From assembly GCA_934149075.1 (NCBI GenBank), contig CAKPDR010000010.1, forward strand, positions 7,025 through 71,024: a DNA stretch of 64,000 nucleotides, written 5' to 3'. Origin of the DNA: an uncultured Clostridia bacterium (GTDB taxonomy: Bacteria; Bacillota; Clostridia; TANB77; CAG-508). The notes beneath the pieces were generated by a model that searched no databases, was not told the origin of the DNA, and worked only from the letters and a program-made list of their open reading frames with translations. The position numbers and the translations under genes were made by a program. Shown piece after piece: positions 36,837 through 45,134 of this stretch (within the stretch, counting starts at the first letter, position 1; the number at the start of each line of letters is the position of its first letter).

Positions 36837-36913
36837 ATTTATCCTTCTTTCGTCTTTGATATTTTTATTTTACTATTTTACTACTAATTTTTCAATATTT
36901 TTTCGCATTTTCC

Positions 36914-36942
36914 TTGTTTTTTTTGATTGAGTATTATATAAT
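36914..36942 (+). promoter_or_regulatory. asnS promoter
   Basis: TTGTTT (36914-36919), a 17-bp spacer, TATAAT (36937-36942). Only about 40 bases separate it from the start codon, which leaves no room for a T-box leader. Confidence 0.65.
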
Positions 36943-36985
36943 CTTTACATAATAATAAAAACGATTATCTTAAGGGGGATATACT

Positions 36986-38374
36986 ATGACAAATTCAACA
37001 ATAAAAGATTTATACAAAAATACTTCAGAATATGAGAAAAAATCAGTTACTCTTGAAGGATGGGTTAAAACTGTTAGAGATTCCAAAACATTCGGATTTA
37101 TAGAACTAAATGATGGTTCTTTTTTTAAGAATGTTCAAATTGTATTTAATGATTCTTTATCAAATTTCAGTGAAATTACCAAACTTACAATTAGTTCTTG
37201 TATTAAAGTTACTGGAACAGTAGTTATTACTGAAAATGCAAAGCAACCATTCGAAATTCAAGCAACTGAAATTATTATAGAAAATTTATGTGATACAGAT
37301 TACCCACTTCAAAAGAAAAGACACTCTTTTGAATATTTGCGTACAATAGCACATCTTCGTCCTAGAACAAATACTTTTAATGCAGTATTTAGGATTAGAA
37401 GTATTGCAGCATTTGCTATACATGAATATTTTCAAGATCGTGGATATGTTTATGTTCACACTCCTATAATTACATGTGCTGACTGTGAAGGTTCTGCTGA
37501 GATGTTTAAATTAACAACTTTAAATCTTGATGAAGAACTACCAAAAAAAGATGGACAAACAGACTTTTCTCAAGACTTATTTGGTAGAAAAGCTTATATT
37601 ACAGGATCTGGTCAATTGCATGGTGAAACATTTGCATCTGCATTTGGAAAAATCTATACATTTGGTCCAACTTTAAGAAGTGAAAATTCAAATACAAAAA
37701 CACATGCAAATGAATTTTGGATGATTGAACCTGAAATATCATTTTGCGATTTAGATGGATTAATGGATATTGAAGAAGATTGTTTAAAATATATTGTTAA
37801 AACTGTTATGGATAAGTGTCCTGAGGAAATAGATTTTTGCAATACATTTATTGAAAAAGGATTAAAAGAAAAATTAACAAAAATATTAAATTCTGAATTT
37901 GTTAGAATTGACCATAAAGAAGCTATAGATATCTTGAAAAAAGCTGACAGAGAATGGGAATTCCAACCTGACTATGGCGAAGATTTAGCTAAAGAACATG
38001 AAAAATATATTACAGAATATTTTAATGGTCCAGTATTTGTTAAAAACTGGCCTAAAGATATTAAATCATATTATATGAAACTTAACCCAGATGGAAAAAC
38101 AGTTGCTGCTGTTGACCTTGAAGTTCCAGGTGCTGGTGAAATTATGGGTGGTTCTCAGAGAGAAGAAGATTATGAAAAATTATGTTCTAGAATGAAAGAA
38201 ATGGGAATTGCAACAGATCCTTTATATTGGTATTTAGATTTACGTAGATATGGTTCTAATATTCATTCTGGATTTGGTCTAGGTTTTGAAAGATTACTTA
38301 TGTATATTACTGGTATAGAAAACATTAGAGATGTTATTCCTTATCCTAGAACTCCAAATAATTGCGACTTTTAA
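36986..38374 (+). CDS. asnS: Asparaginyl-tRNA synthetase
   Basis: A 462-residue class IIb synthetase. The N-terminal OB fold (about 15-110) has VTLEGWVKTVRDSKTFGFIE. Motif 2 (TFGPTLRSENSNTKTHANEF) and motif 3 (GFGLGFERLLMYITG) are intact, and the C-terminus RDVIPYPRTPNNCDF is typical of AsnRS rather than AspRS. It charges tRNA-Asn with asparagine. GGGGG precedes the ATG. It is followed by copy C of the RNA-core element. Confidence 0.97.
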   Translation: MTNSTIKDLYKNTSEYEKKSVTLEGWVKTVRDSKTFGFIELNDGSFFKNVQIVFNDSLSNFSEITKLTISSCIKVTGTVVITENAKQPFEIQATEIIIENLCDTDYPLQKKRHSFEYLRTIAHLRPRTNTFNAVFRIRSIAAFAIHEYFQDRGYVYVHTPIITCADCEGSAEMFKLTTLNLDEELPKKDGQTDFSQDLFGRKAYITGSGQLHGETFASAFGKIYTFGPTLRSENSNTKTHANEFWMIEPEISFCDLDGLMDIEEDCLKYIVKTVMDKCPEEIDFCNTFIEKGLKEKLTKILNSEFVRIDHKEAIDILKKADREWEFQPDYGEDLAKEHEKYITEYFNGPVFVKNWPKDIKSYYMKLNPDGKTVAAVDLEVPGAGEIMGGSQREEDYEKLCSRMKEMGIATDPLYWYLDLRRYGSNIHSGFGLGFERLLMYITGIENIRDVIPYPRTPNNCDF

Positions 38375-38389
38375 AAAATAAAAAAAGAA

Positions 38390-38639
38390 ACAGGTACATT
38401 TTTGCCTGTTTTTTATATTATATAAAAAAAAGAAAATAATAACTTTAAATGAAATGACGAATATGATTGGAGAAACTTTAGAAATTCTTACGAGATTTTA
38501 TGGAAAGAGTTCACGAGAGTGGAAGGGTGCCATAAAATAAGTTAGAATTTCTTAAGTTTCGTAATGAGTCGAGGAATGTAATGCAAAGTTATTATTTTCT
38601 TTTTTTAAATATTTTATATAGTATCAAAAATGTACCTGT
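38390..38639 (+). mobile_element. RNA-core element with different inverted arms (copy C)
   Basis: Outer arms ACAGGTACATTTTTG and its complement end at 38639; inner arms AAAAAAAGAAAATAATAACT match AGTTATTATTTTCTTTTTTT. The core (about 38447-38585, plus strand) shares the 42-base hairpin (TTTTATGG, GAGTTCACGAGAGTGGAAGG, CCATAAAA) exactly with copies A and B. Flanking stem bases differ in a paired way: GAAAC/GTTTC here against GAACC/GGTTC, and A-T against G-C just outside the hairpin. It lies between asnS and accC. Confidence 0.78.
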
Positions 38640-38652
38640 CCCCATTTTTACC

Positions 38653-39981
38653 TTATTTTATAAAAGACGTATCATAATTGTTATTCACAAAATCCTTATT
38701 CTCCAAAATCTGATACAAAAAATCTCTATTAGTATCAATGCCCTCAATCACCAACTCAGCAATAGCACTTTTCATTTTCTCAATAGACTCTTCCCTATTT
38801 TTACCATGAACTATAATTTTTGCAAGCATCGAATCATAATTTTGTGGCACAGTATATCCATCATATATAGCAGTGTCCACTCTTATTCCATTGCCTCCAG
38901 GTAAATGAAGTCCAGTAATAGTTCCAGGACAAGGCATAAAATTCTTATTTGGATTTTCTGCATTTACACGAACTTCAAGACTATGTCCATTAATTTTTAT
39001 ATCTTCTTGAGAATATGATAATTCTTCTCCACTTGCAATTTTTATCTGTTCCTTTATAATATCAACACCTGTTACCATTTCAGTTACAGGATGTTCAACC
39101 TGCACTCTTGTATTCATTTCCATAAAATAAAAATCTTTATTTTTATCAACTAAAAACTCTATTGTACCAGCATTGCTATATCCAATTTCTTTTACAGCCT
39201 TTACTGCAACCTCTCCCATTTTATTTCTTATTTCATCAGAAATAAAACTACTTGGAGTTTCTTCCATAATTTTTTGATTACGTCTTTGAATTGAACAATC
39301 TCTATCACCCAAATATATGCAATGTCCATGTTCATCAGCAAGAATTTGAATCTCAATATGTCTAGGATTTTCAATAAATTTCTCCATATACAAACTATCA
39401 TCATTAAAAGAAATTTTAGCCTCTTGTTTTACAATATCATATTCTTTTTTCAGTTCCTCTTCTGTATATGCAATCCTAATACCTCTTCCTCCACCACCTG
39501 CTGATGCTTTTAAAATTACTGGATATTTAATTTTTTTAGCGAGTTCAATAGCTTGACTTTTTGATTTAATCAATCCTTTTGAACCTGGTACAACTGGAAC
39601 TCCAGCACATTTCATCGTTTCTTTTGCTTTTGATTTATTTCCTAATAGTTCTATTAGTTCACATTTAGGACCTATAAATTTTATTCCAATATCCTCACAT
39701 AATTTAGCAAATTTGGCATTTTCAGATAAAAAGCCGAAACCTGGATGAATACTATCAGCCCCTGTTAGACATGCTGCTTCTAGTATAGCTTTAATATTTA
39801 AATAACTTTTACTTGACGGAGCTGGTCCTATACAAACAGATTCATCAGCCAATGTTCTATGTAATGCATTTTTATCTGCTTCTGAATACACTGCTACTGT
39901 CCTTATCCCCATTTCTCTACATGCTCTGATTATTCTTACTGCTATTTCACCACGATTTGCTATTAATACTTTTTTTAACAT
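38653..39981 (-). CDS. accC: Acetyl-CoA carboxylase, biotin carboxylase subunit
   Basis: A 442-residue ATP-grasp enzyme starting at the ATG at 39981 behind AGGAGG. MLKKVLIANRGEIAVRIIR opens the protein; KASAGGGGRGIRIA, the ATP-binding region YMEKFIENPRHIEIQ, MEMNTRVQVEHPVTE and HGKNREESIEKM are all in place. It carboxylates biotin on AccB in the first step of fatty-acid synthesis. It is the last gene of the fab/acc run on this strand; accA and accD are not in the window. Confidence 0.96.
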   Translation of the reverse strand: MLKKVLIANRGEIAVRIIRACREMGIRTVAVYSEADKNALHRTLADESVCIGPAPSSKSYLNIKAILEAACLTGADSIHPGFGFLSENAKFAKLCEDIGIKFIGPKCELIELLGNKSKAKETMKCAGVPVVPGSKGLIKSKSQAIELAKKIKYPVILKASAGGGGRGIRIAYTEEELKKEYDIVKQEAKISFNDDSLYMEKFIENPRHIEIQILADEHGHCIYLGDRDCSIQRRNQKIMEETPSSFISDEIRNKMGEVAVKAVKEIGYSNAGTIEFLVDKNKDFYFMEMNTRVQVEHPVTEMVTGVDIIKEQIKIASGEELSYSQEDIKINGHSLEVRVNAENPNKNFMPCPGTITGLHLPGGNGIRVDTAIYDGYTVPQNYDSMLAKIIVHGKNREESIEKMKSAIAELVIEGIDTNRDFLYQILENKDFVNNNYDTSFIK

Positions 39982-39995
39982 ATTTCCTCCTAAAT

Positions 39996-40418
39996 TCACA
40001 CTACTGCAAAAGTTAATTCTCCTTTTGCTACGACTTTACCATCAACTGTTGCAATAGCTTCTCCAACTCCAACTGGACCTTTTCTTTTTATTATTTTTAC
40101 TTCTAATTTCAAAACATCACCTGGAACAACTATTTTCTTAAATTTCATTTTGTCTATTCCTCCAAATAATGCGTTTTTCCCTTTATTCTCATCCATACTT
40201 AGTATTGCTACAGCTCCTGTTTGAGCTAATGCCTCGGTTATTAATACTCCTGGCATTATCGGATTTCCGGGAAAATGTCCTTGAAAATACCATTCATTTA
40301 TATTTACATTTTTATATGCTATTGCACTTTCACCTGGCACAAATTCTTCTACCTTATCTATCATTAAAAAAGGTGCTCTTTGTGGTATTATTTTTTCTAT
40401 TTCTTTTATATCTAACAT
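39996..40418 (-). CDS. fabZ: 3-hydroxyacyl-ACP dehydratase FabZ
   Basis: A 140-residue hot-dog protein with IIPQRAPFLMIDKVEE and the catalytic His in WYFQGHFPGNPIMPGVLITE, with Glu further along the same segment. It dehydrates 3-hydroxyacyl-ACP in each elongation cycle. The stop is 12 bp from the accC start, so the two are co-transcribed. Confidence 0.97.
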   Translation of the reverse strand: MLDIKEIEKIIPQRAPFLMIDKVEEFVPGESAIAYKNVNINEWYFQGHFPGNPIMPGVLITEALAQTGAVAILSMDENKGKNALFGGIDKMKFKKIVVPGDVLKLEVKIIKRKGPVGVGEAIATVDGKVVAKGELTFAVV

Positions 40419-40454
40419 TTTTTGTTTCCTTTCTGTAATTAAATTTTATAATTC

Positions 40455-40483
40455 TTGAACTATTGTGTATATTATGCTATAAT
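40455..40483 (+). promoter_or_regulatory. Promoter of the small orphan gene at 40552
   Basis: TTGAAC (40455-40460), a 17-bp spacer and TATAAT (40478-40483). Confidence 0.75.
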
Positions 40484-40551
40484 CAAATATGTTTACTAGC
40501 TAAATGCTATATTTTATTAATTTAACAAATACAATAGAAAGGGGCTTATAT

Positions 40552-40824
40552 ATGTTTGATGTGAACCGGTTTTATCGCCTAAAGCAAGAATGGGAAAAGG
40601 AAGGAAAAAGCCTAGAATATTTTTCTCTTCTTGAACTTGTAGAAAATCACTATTTTGATTACAAGGCAGGCTATGCCAAAAAAACAAAACTCATAATAGA
40701 TGGTTTTTATTCACTTGATGCTATAAAATTTGTTTTAGATTCTGTTGGTTATAACGGCGAATATAAAATCAAAACAAATGAATCTTTAGGCAAAGCAACT
40801 ATTATATTCTACAAATCTTTATAA
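40552..40824 (+). CDS. Small orphan protein inside the fatty-acid operon, CGG at codon 6
   Basis: A 90-residue soluble protein opposite to the surrounding fab genes, with its own promoter, an AAGGGG ribosome site and a terminator. Not recognised. The second half (DGFYSLDAIKFVLDSVGYNG, then KATIIFYK) looks like a compact alpha/beta fold. Codon 6 is CGG (40567-40569). Read as sense, the frame runs on; a +1 shift there would stop after nine residues (MFDVNGFIA). With the other early CGG codons this raises the possibility of CGG-dependent control. Confidence 0.65.
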   Translation: MFDVNRFYRLKQEWEKEGKSLEYFSLLELVENHYFDYKAGYAKKTKLIIDGFYSLDAIKFVLDSVGYNGEYKIKTNESLGKATIIFYKSL

Positions 40825-40848
40825 CTCATTTCTACAATACTTGTCTAA

Positions 40849-40878
40849 GCCAACGAGCATATCGTTGGCATTCTTTTT
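40849..40878 (+). terminator. Rho-independent terminator of the orphan gene
   Basis: GCCAACGA and ATCGTTGGC form the stem around GCAT, followed by TTCTTTTT. It also abuts the accB stop on the other strand. Confidence 0.85.
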
Positions 40879-41311
40879 ACTTTATTTTAAATAGCACTGT
40901 TCCGTATTCAACCATGTCTTCATCTTTTTTGCAAACCTCTACAACTTCTCCGTCAAACTCTGCTTCTATTTCATTCATTAATTTCATTGCCTCCACTATG
41001 CAAACCACTTGCCCTTTTTTTACTTTGTCACCAACTTTTACAAATGGTTCTGATTTTGGTGAAGATTTAGAATAAAATGTTCCTACCATAGGTGATTTTA
41101 TTACATTATATTCTTCTACCTGTTCTATTAAATTTTCAACATTTTTTAAACCTTGTTTAACATCATTAGGAACACATTGAATATTCTTAGATGTTTCATT
41201 TATTCCCTTATCCATTTTAATTTTCAAACCATCAGGAAATTCAATTTCTAATGTATCTAATTTTGAATCTCCCATATCTTGTATTATTTTTCTTATTTCA
41301 TTATAGTCCAT
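40877..41311 (-). CDS. accB: Acetyl-CoA carboxylase biotin carboxyl carrier protein
   Basis: A 144-residue protein. The N-terminal helix opens MDYNEIRKIIQDMGDSKLDT, a linker follows, and the C-terminal biotinyl domain carries Lys110 in VEAMKLMNEIEAE. It carries the carboxybiotin between AccC and the carboxyltransferase. It sits in the fab run but is separated from fabZ and from fabF by the two opposite-strand orphan genes, so it may need its own promoter. Confidence 0.96.
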   Translation of the reverse strand: MDYNEIRKIIQDMGDSKLDTLEIEFPDGLKIKMDKGINETSKNIQCVPNDVKQGLKNVENLIEQVEEYNVIKSPMVGTFYSKSSPKSEPFVKVGDKVKKGQVVCIVEAMKLMNEIEAEFDGEVVEVCKKDEDMVEYGTVLFKIK

Positions 41312-41321
41312 CGTTTTCTCC

Positions 41322-41350
41322 TTTACAAATCCAATTTTTTGTGATATAAT
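41322..41350 (+). promoter_or_regulatory. Promoter of the small orphan gene at 41383
   Basis: TTTACA (41322-41327), a 17-bp spacer and TATAAT (41345-41350). Confidence 0.75.
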
Positions 41351-41382
41351 TATTTACATAAAAAAATTAGGAGGATTAGCCT

Positions 41383-41691
41383 ATGAAATCATTTTACGAT
41401 CGGTGCTCAAAACTTAGAAGCTTTTATCTTAAAAGAGAAACTGATAACACCAAAATCATTCTTTTATCTAAGTTAGTTGCTCTTTCATTTTACAATGAAG
41501 AGCAGATATTAGATGACTTACCTAAAGAAAAGTCTCTAGAAATCGATTGTTCAGACTTAACTGCATGTGCACCAAAAGTTGAAGATTCTTTATCACAAGT
41601 TTTATATGATTTAGAATTTACTAAATTTGATATTGGGCACAATAAAAACTACAATCTGTTTCACAAAATTGATTTTTGGATAAAAGAATAG
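41383..41691 (+). CDS. Second small orphan protein inside the fatty-acid operon, CGG at codon 7
   Basis: A 102-residue soluble, mostly helical protein of no recognised family. The start follows TTAGGAGG. It has its own promoter and terminator, like the gene at 40552, though the two proteins do not look alike. Codon 7 is CGG (41401-41403), between Asp and Cys. A +1 shift there would instead give a peptide of roughly 25 residues. It lies between accB and fabF on the opposite strand. Confidence 0.65.
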   Translation: MKSFYDRCSKLRSFYLKRETDNTKIILLSKLVALSFYNEEQILDDLPKEKSLEIDCSDLTACAPKVEDSLSQVLYDLEFTKFDIGHNKNYNLFHKIDFWIKE

Positions 41692-41713
41692 TATCTCTCA
41701 AATTAACACCGAG

Positions 41714-41742
41714 AAGGAAGCCACAGTGTGGCTTTCTTTTTT
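41714..41742 (+). terminator. Rho-independent terminator
   Basis: AAGCCAC and GTGGCTT around a three-base loop, followed by TCTTTTTT. Confidence 0.85.
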
Positions 41743-41803
41743 CATATCGTGCAAGAACAAATGGCAACTACGTCACTTTGTTCTTTAAAAATATCTCTCA
41801 ATC

Positions 41804-43039
41804 CTATTTAATTTTTTTAAGCAATATAGTTGCATTATGTCCACCAAATCCCAAAGAATTTGACATTGCATAATTCACTTGTACATTTCTACCTTTATTT
41901 GGAACAATATCCAAATCACATTCTTCATCAGGAACTTTGTAATTTATAGTAGGGGGTACAAAATTATCTTGAACTGATTTTGCACATATAACAGCTTCAA
42001 TTCCACCTGCTGCACCAAGTAAATGCCCTGTGTTACCTTTTGTTGAACTCATCATTACTGTTTTAGAAGCATCACCAAAAGCTGTTTTTACTGCTGCAGT
42101 CTCCCCTGAATCATTCAAGTGTGTAGAAGTACCATGTGCATTTATATATGTAATTTCTTCTGGTTTTACACCTGCCTCTTCCATTGCAATCTTCATTGCT
42201 CTTGCTCCACCTTCGCCACCAGGAGCAGGTGAAGTTATGTGATAAGCATCTGAAGTTGCACCATATCCAACAACTTCAGCATAAATTTTGGCACCTCTTG
42301 CCTTTGCATGTTCAAGTTCTTCTAAAACGACAATACCGGCGCCCTCTCCCATAACAAACCCGTTTCTTTCTTTATCAAATGGAATACTAGCTCTATACTT
42401 GTCAGTTGTTTGAGTTAATGCTTTTATATTTGTAAATCCTGCCACGCTAGATGGAGTAATAGAAGCCTCCGTTCCACCAGTAACAATTATATCTTGATAT
42501 CCATGTTTAATCATTCTGAAACTTTCACCAATACAATGAGTTCCACTAGCACAAGCAGTAACCATAGAAATTGATTCTCCCTTTGCTCCAAGATCTATTG
42601 TCACATTTCCAGCAGCCATATTACCTATTGTCATTGGAATATACATAGGAGAAACTCTATCTGGTCCTTTTTCAAACATCTTTTGAATATCTTTTTCAAT
42701 GGTTCCAATCCCACCTATACCAGAACCAACTATTACTCCCACTCTAGTCATATCCTCTTTTTCTCTATTTAATCCACTATCTTTCCATGCTTCTCTTGAT
42801 GCTACAATTGCAAAGTGTGAAAATCTATCCATCCTCTTTGCTTCTCTCTTATCTATGTAATCCTCTACACAAAACCCTTTAACTTCACCAGCTAATTTTA
42901 CTTTAAAATCACTTGTATCAAATCTTGTTATTTCATCAATTCCACATTTTCCTTCTTTTATTCCATTCCAAAATTCTTCTACATTATTTCCTATTGGAGT
43001 TATTGCTCCAAGTCCTGTTATTACAACTCTTCTCTCCAT
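41804..43039 (-). CDS. fabF: 3-oxoacyl-ACP synthase II FabF
   Basis: A 411-residue condensing enzyme starting at the ATG at 43039 (MERRVVITGLG). The active Cys is in VTACASGTHCIGE, the His residues in NAHGTSTHLNDSGE and KGNTGHLLGAAGG, and the C-terminal glycine loop in NSLGFGGHNAT. It elongates acyl-ACP. The frame continues upstream only through a 30-bp palindrome, so the longer reading is wrong. fabG lies just upstream. Confidence 0.97.
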   Translation of the reverse strand: MERRVVITGLGAITPIGNNVEEFWNGIKEGKCGIDEITRFDTSDFKVKLAGEVKGFCVEDYIDKREAKRMDRFSHFAIVASREAWKDSGLNREKEDMTRVGVIVGSGIGGIGTIEKDIQKMFEKGPDRVSPMYIPMTIGNMAAGNVTIDLGAKGESISMVTACASGTHCIGESFRMIKHGYQDIIVTGGTEASITPSSVAGFTNIKALTQTTDKYRASIPFDKERNGFVMGEGAGIVVLEELEHAKARGAKIYAEVVGYGATSDAYHITSPAPGGEGGARAMKIAMEEAGVKPEEITYINAHGTSTHLNDSGETAAVKTAFGDASKTVMMSSTKGNTGHLLGAAGGIEAVICAKSVQDNFVPPTINYKVPDEECDLDIVPNKGRNVQVNYAMSNSLGFGGHNATILLKKIK

Positions 43040-43055
43040 TTTTATTTCCTTTCTT

Positions 43056-43086
43056 GGGAAATTTTGTACCGGGTACATTTTTTCCC
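43056..43086. repeat. 30-bp palindrome between fabG and fabF
   Basis: GGGAAATTTTGTACC then GGGTACATTTTTTCCC. It touches the fabG stop and precedes the fabF ribosome site, so it sits inside an operon rather than at its end. Confidence 0.78.
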
Positions 43087-43826
43087 TAGCATATCATTCC
43101 ACCATCTATATTAATAACTTGCCCTGTAATATATGAACTTTCTTCGTTTCCTAAAAAATACACGACATTTGCTATTTCTCTAGCTGTTCCCATTCTTTTC
43201 ATCGGAATTTGAGCATTTATATTTGCTTTAATATCTTCTGATAATACACTTGTCATATCAGTATCAATAAACCCTGGCGCAACTGCATTTGCTCTAATAT
43301 TTCTTGATGCTAATTCCTTTGCAATACTTTTTGTAAATCCTATTATTCCAGCTTTAGACGCTGAATAATTAGATTGACCAGCATTTCCTGTAACACCTAC
43401 AACTGATGATAAATTTATGATTTTTCCATTTCTTTTTTTCATCATGTATGGAGTTACAGCTTTTGTAACTAAAAATGTTCCTTTCAAATTTATTTCTATT
43501 ACTTTATCAAAGTCTTCTTCCTTCATTCTCATTAATAGAGTATCTCTTGTTATTCCTGCATTATTTACTAGTACATCAATTTTTCCAAATTTATCGATTG
43601 CCTGTTTAACAGCTCTGTCGACTTCTTCTGCTTTTGATACATCTGCCTTTACAACTAAACTTTCTACTCCATATTTACTAAATTCTTTTTTTATTTCATC
43701 CACATTTGTCTTATCTGATACATAATTAATTACTATATTATATCCATTCTCTGCATATTTTAATGCAATTGCTTTTCCTATTCCTCTTGTTCCACCTGTT
43801 ACGAAAACAACTTGTTTTTCTTCCAT
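43086..43826 (-). CDS. fabG: 3-oxoacyl-ACP reductase FabG
   Basis: A 246-residue short-chain dehydrogenase. VFVTGGTRGIGKAIALKYA binds NADP(H), NNAGITRD is conserved, and the catalytic Ser-Tyr-Lys are in NLSSVVGVTGN and YSASKAG; the C-terminus is GQVINIDGGMIC. It reduces 3-oxoacyl-ACP. The start is most likely MEEKQVVF at 43826; MKLKMEEK four codons earlier is possible. A 100-bp palindromic element separates it from fabD. Confidence 0.96.
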   Translation of the reverse strand: MEEKQVVFVTGGTRGIGKAIALKYAENGYNIVINYVSDKTNVDEIKKEFSKYGVESLVVKADVSKAEEVDRAVKQAIDKFGKIDVLVNNAGITRDTLLMRMKEEDFDKVIEINLKGTFLVTKAVTPYMMKKRNGKIINLSSVVGVTGNAGQSNYSASKAGIIGFTKSIAKELASRNIRANAVAPGFIDTDMTSVLSEDIKANINAQIPMKRMGTAREIANVVYFLGNEESSYITGQVINIDGGMIC

Positions 43827-43871
43827 CTTTAATTTCATTCCTTTCTCATGGCACAAACTAGATTGGAAAAG

Positions 43872-43974
43872 AATTAAATTTTGGCAAGGAAAGTTTTATT
43901 TAAAAGGCAATGGCGCATACGTGGTGTATGTAACCGCGTTTTAAATGAAATTTGACGTAGCCAAAATTATAATT
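43872..43974. repeat. About 100-bp imperfect palindrome between fabD and fabG
   Basis: Nested stems are visible: AATTAAATTTTGGC with GCCAAAATTATAATT outside, GTTTTATTTAAAA with TTTTAAATGAAAT inside, and GCATAC with GTATGT at the tip (loop GTGGT). The folded unit could be a structured RNA in the fab transcript or a non-autonomous mobile element. It is unrelated in sequence to the other two repeat families, and I see no second copy in this window. Confidence 0.65.
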
Positions 43975-44021
43975 ATTTTTCAACCTTTTTCTCCTTTTAT
44001 ATTACACACTTTAATATTTAG

Positions 44022-44960
44022 CTATTCATTTATAAATTTTTCCAAGCTTTCTAGATTATTTATATTATATAATTGAGCCTCTGGGTAATCTTTTTTTACA
44101 AAACCTGTTAAAGTTTTACCAGGACCAATTTCTATAAATCTTTCAACATTTTGACTTTTCATAAGCTGAATTGCCTTGTCAAATCTTACAGGACTTGTTA
44201 TATGTTTTGAAAGTATTTCACTTAGGTTATCTTGTTCTGTATAAAAAACCCCATCAAGATTCCTAATAACACCTATTTCATTTCCATTTCCAAACTGAAT
44301 ATTTTCAAGTTCTTTTTTTAATAATTCACTTGCTTTTTTTAATTTTTCTGTATGAAAAGGCCCACTTGTTTTTAATTTTATGACTCTTTTAGCTCCATGT
44401 TCTTTTAATTTCTCTATTGTCATATCAATTGCATTACTTGTTCCAGATATTACAGTTTGACTACTACAATTGTAATTTGCAGGTACAACAAATTCTCCAC
44501 TTTCTCTTACTTCACTACAAATACTCTCTATAATCTCAGAACTTAATCCGATTACAGCTGCCATTGAATATTCTTCATTGTCTTTTGTTTCTACAAAATT
44601 CTCCATATAGTATCCTCTTTTTTGTATTAGCCTTATTCCATCTTCAAATGAAATATATCCTCCATATATCAATGCAGTATATTCTCCTAAACTTAGTCCA
44701 GCAGCAATTTCTGCATTTATACCTTTCTTTTTAATTATCTCTAAAATTGCCAAACTTGTTGTTAATATTGCTATTTGTGCATTCTCTGTTTTCATCAATA
44801 TTTCTTCTGGACCATCAAAGCATATCTTTTTTATGTCCATTCCGGAAATTTCTTCTGCTTTATCAAATATTTCTCTTGCTTCTTTATAATTTTCATATAT
44901 ATCTTTTCCCATTCCAACTGTTTGAGCTCCCTGCCCCGGAAATAAAAACGCTGTTTTCAT
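44022..44960 (-). CDS. fabD: Malonyl-CoA-ACP transacylase FabD
   Basis: A 312-residue protein. FLFPGQGAQTVGMGKDIYE opens it, the nucleophile Ser is in AAGLSLGEYTAL, and the catalytic His in SGPFHTEKLKKA. It loads malonate onto ACP. AAAAGGAG precedes the ATG. The usual acpP and fabK neighbours are absent from the window. Confidence 0.96.
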   Translation of the reverse strand: MKTAFLFPGQGAQTVGMGKDIYENYKEAREIFDKAEEISGMDIKKICFDGPEEILMKTENAQIAILTTSLAILEIIKKKGINAEIAAGLSLGEYTALIYGGYISFEDGIRLIQKRGYYMENFVETKDNEEYSMAAVIGLSSEIIESICSEVRESGEFVVPANYNCSSQTVISGTSNAIDMTIEKLKEHGAKRVIKLKTSGPFHTEKLKKASELLKKELENIQFGNGNEIGVIRNLDGVFYTEQDNLSEILSKHITSPVRFDKAIQLMKSQNVERFIEIGPGKTLTGFVKKDYPEAQLYNINNLESLEKFINE

Positions 44961-45075
44961 ACCCTTCTCCTTTTTTATCTATCTTTTAAATCTCTACATT
45001 TATATACCTTTATAACTAACTTTTCTATTAGTATGACTGGTCGAAACAAACTATTAAATTGATATTTGAACTCAA

Positions 45076-45112
45076 AAAAGACACCGCCATTAAATTTAAT
45101 AGCAATGTCTTT
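45076..45112. terminator. Hairpin downstream of the sigma-like gene
   Basis: AAAGACA and TGTCTTT enclose TTAAATTTAA. It is located after the stop of the sigma-like gene read on the minus strand and before fabD. Confidence 0.55.
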
Positions 45113-45134
45113 GGGGTAATATTTTATTACATAA

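Noticed and set aside
38581..38904. A 107-codon plus-strand frame
   Set aside because: It starts inside the RNA-core element and runs antisense through accC.
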